Positions 40,001-49,000 of a stretch of DNA of 64,000 nt are shown piece by piece; within the stretch, counting starts at the first letter, position 1, and every line of letters begins with the position of its first letter. The notes under the pieces are model-generated. The model made no database searches. It worked only from the letters and a program-made list of their open reading frames with translations, and was not told the origin of the DNA. This DNA is from Aplidium turbinatum (lineage: Eukaryota > Chordata > Ascidiacea > Aplousobranchia > Polyclinidae): the NCBI GenBank assembly GCA_918807975.1, contig OU964932.1:10044001-10108000 (forward strand), given 5' to 3'. A program made the translations under genes and the position numbers.

Positions 40001-43000
40001 AAGTTTCTTTTTAATTTTCAAGTGCAGCACATGTTACATCATCACATGAAACTGAATTGGGCAAAAAATGAGATTTTGTGATTATGAAAAAATAAAAATC
40101 GATTTTGATTGCTCCACTCACCACTCCAACTTCTTGCGCAAAGTTATCATCATCGGATAGAGTTTGATCAGATTGCCCAACGTTCAAAGTCCGAAGTTGC
40201 TGCTGCAAAAACTCTGCATCTTTTCGCACTAAAGTGGCAGTTAGAGGGGGAGCAGATGGCGTCACGTCTACAGTTTCGTATTCTTCAGCCGTATTGCCTT
40301 CCATATGGGATAAGGAAGGATAGCATGAAGGTATGACTTTGGAACCAACATCACTATTGAATACTGTCAGATAAGGAATATTTGACGCTTCTTTTAAGTC
40401 CTCTTGGTGTGAATGTGATGAGGAGTCTCTCAAGTCGGAGAGGCGTGCGTCTGCCAGATCCGATTCTGAAAGTTTTGGAGGTTGATAGTTCGGAGAGAAC
40501 GGATTGGTCGGACGAAAAAGGATGCTGTTGTTCGGGATGGCTGTTTTGAGAGCCGAATTGCTGCCAGAAAAATCAACTGCTTCTTTAACATTCTTGCCAT
40601 TAGTCGCAGTTGATGATCTACCACGTTGGTCGGCAGTGTCCTCCAACAGTGTCAAGTGAAGCTTTTCATTCTGAGGAGTTAATGAGTCGGTTTGTTGAGG
40701 AATAGAAAGAGGGTCGAATGGTGCATTAGGAAGAACATTTTTTTGCTTTGGTACGCTTGGAGGGGGATTCAGCAGAGGTACTGCCGGGATTGGTTTCTTG
40801 AAATTGAGTGACAGATCAGGAGCAGAAGAAGTCAAAGCTTTATTTGATCCTAAAAGTTCCTCAACATCTTTGGTGGATCCACTTTTACCAGATGGTATTG
40901 GAGGAGGGATGCTGGATAAAGTCTTTGCACGTGGTTTTCGTGGAGGAGCGCATGGCATTTCTCCTTTAAGATGACGGATAGGGGCTCCACTTTGTGAATA
41001 TGGACTGGGCTTTTTTTGTATTTCTAGAACCTAAAAACACCAAATAGAATACATTATAACTCGGTAAAACAAAACAATAACATTAAGTTACAAAATCCAA
41101 GACATGACGAGTGTTCTTAAAATGAACTACTCGTTTGAACTGTCATGAGCAGAGCTGTAAGTAAAATAATTTTGATATTTTTGTCAACAGGTTGATCACA
41201 GGTTTTTATCAACCGACAATACTTTTAAGTTTCCCAAATTAACCGCAAAACTAATTATTAAAGATTCAAGGTGATTTAAGTTGGAAATTGTAGCCTATCC
41301 ATTGTACATATATTATAAAAAACGGAAACACCTGCATAGCGCACATACAAAACGGAAACTACTGCTGAAATGGAAGCTACCTTAACCAAACACTTTCTAT
41401 CAGTGGGTGTAGCAAACACAAACAAAAAGTCCTACTACTCTTGTTGCCATTATAACATAAGCAAGAGAAAATGAGACATGTATGAAACCAGAAAAAACTA
41501 CGCATCAGACAGAACGGTTTCCATTGATTTGAACTTGTTGTTGCCGTAACAAAATCAGTTATTTTACAGTGTCCGACTGTCCGTTGGTGTCTGCAGATGT
41601 TAAATCGATGTATAAATTATAGGATGTCAAGCCATATCATTGATTTATTCCAAGGCAAGCTTTGTAAAGCACAGTTGTGAGGCTAACAGAAAAAATAGCT
41701 TTTTATCCCTTCTCAAAACATGCCCGTACCACCTCACTCCATTCGCCTTCACCAACTTATCGACATTTTCATTCAACCCAAGCAGGTTTATAAATTCTTC
41801 GATGTTCCTTTTGTCCATCAGCTTCACGCCACACATCACCATCGCTCTCTCAGTTCTTCTTAAAATCGCCAGTTTGTTTTCCCGTAAGCACCATGTCTCA
41901 CTTCCGTGACTGCATTGCAGATCTCACGCAAATGTTTTTCTCTCATTTTCAATGGAAACCTTCTACCACAAAACTCCCGACACTCTCTAAACTTCACCCA
42001 ACCAAATCTTACTCTTGCAGTCACTGCCGCTTCACAACCACCACTGGCATTCAATCTATCTCCTTGGTAGCAAAAGGAATTCACTGATTCAACTTCGTCA
42101 TTCAGCTTTTCAACAAGACCAACTATTCTTTCTTCAATCGAATCTTCTCTTGTACATTCGGTAATCACATCAATCACAATGGCAAAGATTAGAGGAGAGA
42201 GCATCCTCTCTCAGAGAGGACAGAACCCTGGTGTACAATAACCTACACCAAAAAATCGTATGAAAGGACAGATCCAACGCGAACTCTCGTCCTTGCACCG
42301 TCATAACGACGCATAACTGCTTGCACGAGTGCCTCTGGTATTTATTTTTTTTTCTCATTGCCCATTCCATCACTCTTTTTGGAACTCTATCAAACGCCTT
42401 TTCCATGTCCATGAAACACATGAACAAGTTCTTTCCATTGTCCCGATAATTCTCTTGCAACCTTCTCAAAATAAAAACAGCATATGTCGTTCCCTTCCAG
42501 ACATAAATCAACACTGCATTTCGTCCAGCTTCACTACATATCTTATTCTATTCTCCAACAGCCTTACCACTACCTTCATTGCATGTTCCAACAACTCCAC
42601 TCTCCTATATGACCCACAATCCATTAAATCATCCTTTCTCTTGAAGATGGGCATCACCACGCTCGTCTTCTATTCATTTGGTATTCCTTTCCATCTAACA
42701 CACGTTGGCTGATTTTCTGCATTACTTTCAATCCTGTCTCTCCACTTGAGCGTATCATTTCCACAGTGATTTCAGATAGTCCAAGAGCCTTCCCCGATTT
42801 CATTTTCTTCATTGCTTGCATCACCTCCTCTCGAGTTATTCTCTTTAATAGACCTGCTACCACGTCGGCTTCCACATTTTGATCCCAACCATTTGCAGGC
42901 CGGATCCGAACACTGCCGAATGCCGATCTATATTATGCCTGGTCTATATCCTAAAGCCATTACGCGTTACTGAAGCAACAAGGGCCAACGAATCCTTCTT

Positions 43001-46000
43001 AAATACATAATGCAACAAAGGCTTAAACATGAGAATTATTGCCAAGGTATCCAGGATGATGAAATGACTATAACAAAAAGATTTAAATAGATACTTTGAC
43101 AACATTTGAATGCTGCAGGTCATAATAATTTGTTTCCTTGATAAGTAAATTCACAGAACGCTAGACCACATGACCTGTCATTTCACTGACACACTTTCAC
43201 CTACTCTGGGAAAAATTTCAAAAATTTGAAACAAAACAAGCCGACATTTCAACCTGTTATTAAAAAAGTTATGCGAGTTTAACTTGACACGGCTTGCAGG
43301 CCAATTGCATTTTCACCTTTTGTTCCTTCTTTTCCACAGAGTCAATCCCTTTCTCTTCAAGCAATTGGTAGACCGCTGGTTTGTTGGGTATCCTTGGAGC
43401 CTTTGTTTGGTCTTCGCTGCACGATACACAATATTTAACGAAAAAAATTAAATATACGAAACAAGAATTTTGCACGTTGATCCAAACACTGTACCGTAAC
43501 ATGTCTTGTAAGTGAGCTTTGGTGCCAATAAACTGGAAATGTTAAAAAAAATCTATATATGTTTGAAAACTGTTTTGTTTTTGTCGATAAATACTTGCAT
43601 ATCCATTGACAATTAGTGACAGCAGAGATACTAAGAATTAAATATGCTGAGAAGAAACAAAAACTTTAATTTAAAAAAAAAATGACAAAGCAACCGTGGC
43701 CTACCTGACATGCTCATCTGCTACAGAATCATAGGTGTTTTCAGTCTTTTTCAATGGTGGTGGCATAGGTTGAAGTGGCTTTTTTTTAACATCTTCGATT
43801 GACTCATAAATGGGATCTGATACATAGCAAGCCATTAGATACTTTTAAATGAATATAAACTATAACATACTAAAAGATGTAAAGCCATGAAGTGAAATAC
43901 AATTATATACAGTAAAAACACTATATTACCATTGCGTTTCGATAGCTGGAATGAGTAGCAAATCATTGCTTTATTATTATTGGAAAAAATTAGCAATGCA
44001 TAATTGCATATAAACACAAAAGATTCAAATCGAATTTTTATACCATAATTGCTTGCATCATTTCGTTGGGCATTTGCTGTTTCTCTTGAGACACTGAAAA
44101 AAAGCATACATATATAATCAGTAGGCCTATAATACCGGAATGGCCCGTTTCGGCGAGTCCAATTTGGCTAATCCGATTCGGCTAGTCCGATTCGGCGAGT
44201 TCCCTATTCGGCGAGAGCCTTTTTCGGCGAGTGCCCTATTCGGCGAGTTTTCGAAATTTTATTTTTGAAAGGGAATTATCGGGTACCGTAGCCTAACTGT
44301 TTTCACATCGTTTTAACGTCGCTGAACGTGCAAAGAGGAATAAAAATAAAATGTTTGAACTATTAAATTAAAATTCATCATGTCAGTTCATTTCAGTTGT
44401 TTTTATTTCTGACCATCATATCAAAAACAATACACGTCAACATAGCAAAGGTAGAAGCGACAAAACGTGAACGCTAAAACGTGCTTGAATTCGTCATGTC
44501 AGTTCAGTTGTTTTTAAGGTAGAAGCGACAAAACGCGAACGTTAAAACGTGCTTGTGACCGAAGTAAGTTATTGAGTTGAAAGAAATTTGGCACAGTCGC
44601 AACACCTTCAGAAAAATTTAAGATGTGAAGGGAAAATAAAAAAAAGAAAATGTTACAAAAAAAAAATCATGTTCATATCTATAAGTTAGTACTTTTGAAT
44701 AGTTAAAATGATTAGTTTCGATCAACAAATGTGTGGCCTACAGCTTGGATTGAAAGGAAATTATCGGGTACCGTAGCCTAGTTATCCCTACCAGCAAAAA
44801 TTTGTTCCAAGATCCCAGTTAGCCTAACAGTTCATTTTTACATTGTAGTAACAGAATGAAAAGGCTAACCAAATGTGTGGCCTATCATTTTAACGTCGCT
44901 AAACGTTGAAATCGTGTAGAAAAGAGAACTTTAATGACTAGGATACGTTGCAAGCCTTAAAGCAGCCGGCGGCCATCGCCGCTAAGTAGTGCTTGAATGA
45001 CCGCCTGTGCTACCTCCTCCGTCGGCCAAGTTTGCCGCCGGTTTCTTCTAGCCAATTATTTAATTTCACAATAGAATGATCGTGGATTAACTGTCGAAAA
45101 TATGTAGTATCAAATAGTGACGCAGAATTAGGTCAGCACATCATAGTCACTGCTGTTGTATTGAATATATCCAGCTGCGATCACCAGCGCTGTAAGTCTT
45201 GTTTGCAATTCCCGATGTTTATTTTAACAAAGTGTTAATCCGAAGTGCTAATTTACATCGGCTGGCAATATTGTCGTATTTATATCGATTCAATGTTGTC
45301 GGACATTGAATCGTTGTTAAAAAGGAGAACTAGGTTAGTTGACATCCGTGGGTAAAACACGTGGCTTCATAGTTGAAAACGCTGTGGGTTAGTGACTTCA
45401 CACCCTCAATGGTGACATCATAACGGAATAAATGGTCAGGTTTTATGAAAGGCGGTATGCAGTTGAAGCAATTTACTGAGCTGCGAGCAGTGAAAACAAT
45501 TTAGGGTCGTTAGATGGTCCCGCAATACCGGATTACAATCCCGATAAAGCATTTAATGCGTGGTACAACGATTCTATTGCAGGACGTCGTCCAGACTTCA
45601 ACAACGCTAACTGATCATTTTAACATCGTTGCGAGTTTAATGCTAGTTACTTGTGCTATCGTTATTGTATTTTGGCGTCCAAACACGCAGATTTGGCCGC
45701 CGAGAAGGAGCTCTCGGTAGGCCACGATGGCTGCCGGAAAAAAACACGAGTTTTAAGGCCTGCGTTGAAACTGAGAAACATTCACAGAAACCCTTCGATA
45801 CGTTGCATTTTTAAGATTATGCATTTTTAAGATAATGTATTCAGACGTAGAATCAATGTACAAATGAACTGTTAGGCTAAATGGGTTCTTGGAACAAATC
45901 GAAGGGCTTCTGTGAATGTTTCCCAGTTTCAACGTATCTTAGTCAGCAAAGTTCTCTTTTCTACACGATTTCAACGTTTAGCGACGTTAAAACGATGTAA

Positions 46001-49000
46001 AAACGGCAATTTCTGCTGGTCGGGATAACTAGGCAACGGTACCCGATAATTTCCTTTCAATCCAAGCTGTAGGCCACACATTTGTTGATCCAAACTAATC
46101 ATTTTAACTATTCAAAAGTACTAACTTATAGATATGAACATGATTTTTTTTTTTTGTAACATTTTCTTTTCTTTTTTTCCCTTCATTTCTTAAATTTTTC
46201 TGAAGGTGTTGCAACTGTGCCAAATTTCTTTCAACTCAATAACTTACTTCGGTCACAAGCACGTTTTAACGTTCGCGTTTGGTCGCTTCTATCTTTTTCT
46301 ACACCTTTGCTATGTTGACGTGAATTGTTTTTGATATCATGATTTAAAAATAAAAACAACTGAACTGACATGACGAATTCAAGCACGTTTTAACGTTCGT
46401 GTTTTGTCGCTTCTACCTTTGCTATGTTGACGTGTAATGTTTTGGATATGATGGTCAGAAATAAAAACAACCCAACTGAACTGACATTTTAACGAATTTT
46501 AATTTAATAGTTCAAACCTTTTATTTTTATTCCTTTCTGCACGATTTCAACATTTAACGATGTAAAAACGGCAATTATAATTAGGCTGCGGTACCCGATA
46601 ATTCCCTTTCAAAAATAAAATTTCAAAAAATCGCCGAATAGGGCACTCGCCGAAAAAGGCTCTCGCCGAATAGGGAACTTTCCGAATCGGATTAGCCGAA
46701 CCGGACTCGCCGAATAGTAGCAGACCCCTATAATACATAGCCTTATACATTATACAATATCCAAAGTATCAAGAGCACGATCAAGCACAGCAGTTTGTAT
46801 TTTTCCCTGTTTGCTACACAAGTGTGATACAGTATTCAGGATTCATTGCATTACCGTACTCAACATGTAGTTGTAAACACTATTACACCAGCTTTTTCAA
46901 GTAAGATAAACAAATGAGAAGTGGAAGTATCCTGGACAACAACCTAAAGATACAAATTTCACTTGCGTACGCAGTAGGGAGGGCCGTCGGAAACAGATCG
47001 CTTAGCAACTCGAGTTTCTTAGGAGGTTCGTCGAGTAAATGACGAAATCGAAAACAATTTTTTAATTGAACGCCAGGAAGACGGTGCACAACCAGGGGCG
47101 AGTTTAACTGGTGGAGGCCTGGGGCACTCTTAGATCGGGGAGCCCGTGAAAAAAGTTTTTTGCGCCGAGGGCGCGTAAAACTTTACAAGGTAACTTGAAA
47201 GTCACCCACACCGTTGCTAATGCCTTTACGCCAAGCTCAGTCGCCACCTTGTGACCAAAAATTAACCTTGAAAGAAAAAGGAGGCATCTTGCAGAAATTT
47301 CAAAGGCTGAGAGAAAATAATTATAATAACACAAAATAACATTTTTTCACGTCTGAGGGGCCTTCAAAAAGGGGTCCGGGGCAACTGCACCCTCTTCCCC
47401 CCTTAAATCCGGACCTGTGCACAACACGGTCCAACTAATTAGTAAATCACCCCATTTCTGGGATATAACCCCCCACCAGTGGTGACTTTCTCCGAAGTTA
47501 CGCCCCAGTGAAAGAAGAAAATCATGAAGAAGGAGGAAACCGGAGATCACAAGAAGGAAATGGAGCTATCTACAATTTCGCCACAGTGGCGATCATTACG
47601 CGTGAGGGAGTGATCAAGAAGATTCTGAAGGAATGGGCCATGGTTAAGATGAAGAATAAAATCCTCACAGCGAGAAAGACGGCTAAATGGAAAACTTCAT
47701 TGAAGACCAATCTTTGCCTCCACACTCTTACAAGAAGAGGGACGAGCGGAAGGAGAAGCTGTTTTCAAGAGAGAGAAGCGAGAAAACGAGCGGAAGAACG
47801 CGAAGAATGTACTCACGACTCGGATGACGACAATACAGAATGAAACTCCCAGAAAGCGCTTCCTTTCAGAGTGCTCGATTGGCAGAGAAGAACTCGAAGA
47901 AGAGCAGGAGCGATGTACTTTCGATCTGCATAAAGTTGCGCGTGAGGAGGAAAGGTACGGAATTCCGAGTCTAGCAGCAGCTGCCCTCGCAACCGCAACA
48001 TTACTGGACACAAAAGATGATTTCAATCCGACAATGATAGTCGACAAAAACAAGCTCGTTCGTGCAGGAAAACGGTTCCGTTTTGAGACGAGTCACTTCG
48101 TGTCCAGTTCGCTCGGCACAATAGCTGAAGGCCTTTACTTTGATGACAGAAAGGATAAAACTTTTACATTAAATAGCATAACTATGGCTATCGTCAAAAA
48201 TCAATCGAAGCCCACTACGTGATGCTGAAATACCCAGGATCTGAACATATCAACCACGTTTCCATTTAAGGGCGTTCAACTGGGAACAAGATTGCCAAAA
48301 CGATGTTGGCTGCTCTTGAAGTCAAGGGAACTGACGTGAAAGGCATTCGAGTCGTTGGCTGCGATGGAACTGCTGTCACTTACAGGTAAGCACACAGGGC
48401 CATCACTACCATTGAGAAACATATCGGGAGTACGATGCAATAATCGATTTGCCAGTTTCACCTCAACGAACTCCTGATGGGAAATCATCTGCACCGCAAA
48501 CCTTCAAAGGATTTATCAGCCGTGTCGTCGCTAATGATAAGTGCAAAATGGGAGAATTTGCAGTCGCCGAGTTTGAGAAGACAAAAACTAATCTGAAGGA
48601 AGTCGATGAGGTGATGGAAATTAGCGGCGATCAAAAGTAAGCCTATCTGCTAGATATCGTGTTGGTCATCGAGGGAAGTCTGCCTCCATAAAGTATTCGA
48701 TTCAGCGATCCAGGAAAACAGGGTCATGCACGATGGCTTACTCTCGTTTCAAGGATATGCCGACTTTATATCTCGGAGCCAGAACCAACAGAGGCGCTGA
48801 TAGAAATGACGACGTGTGCTACATCGTTAAAGTTTACGCTTCGATGTGGTTTACTACCATGCAAAACAAGAAGATTCACTTTGCTGCTCGGTCCTTCCTT
48901 CGGTTGGTGAAGCTGACTCGCTATCTGACAGGCCAATCAATAAAAGTCGTCGACAGTTGTCTACAAGCAAAGGCCTTCGCTGCTCATCCGCAGAATGTAG

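Noticed and set aside
44136-44260. CRISPR-like array because of repeated TTCGGCGAG
   Set aside because: Units are contiguous variants at transposon ends without unique spacers, in a eukaryotic intron.
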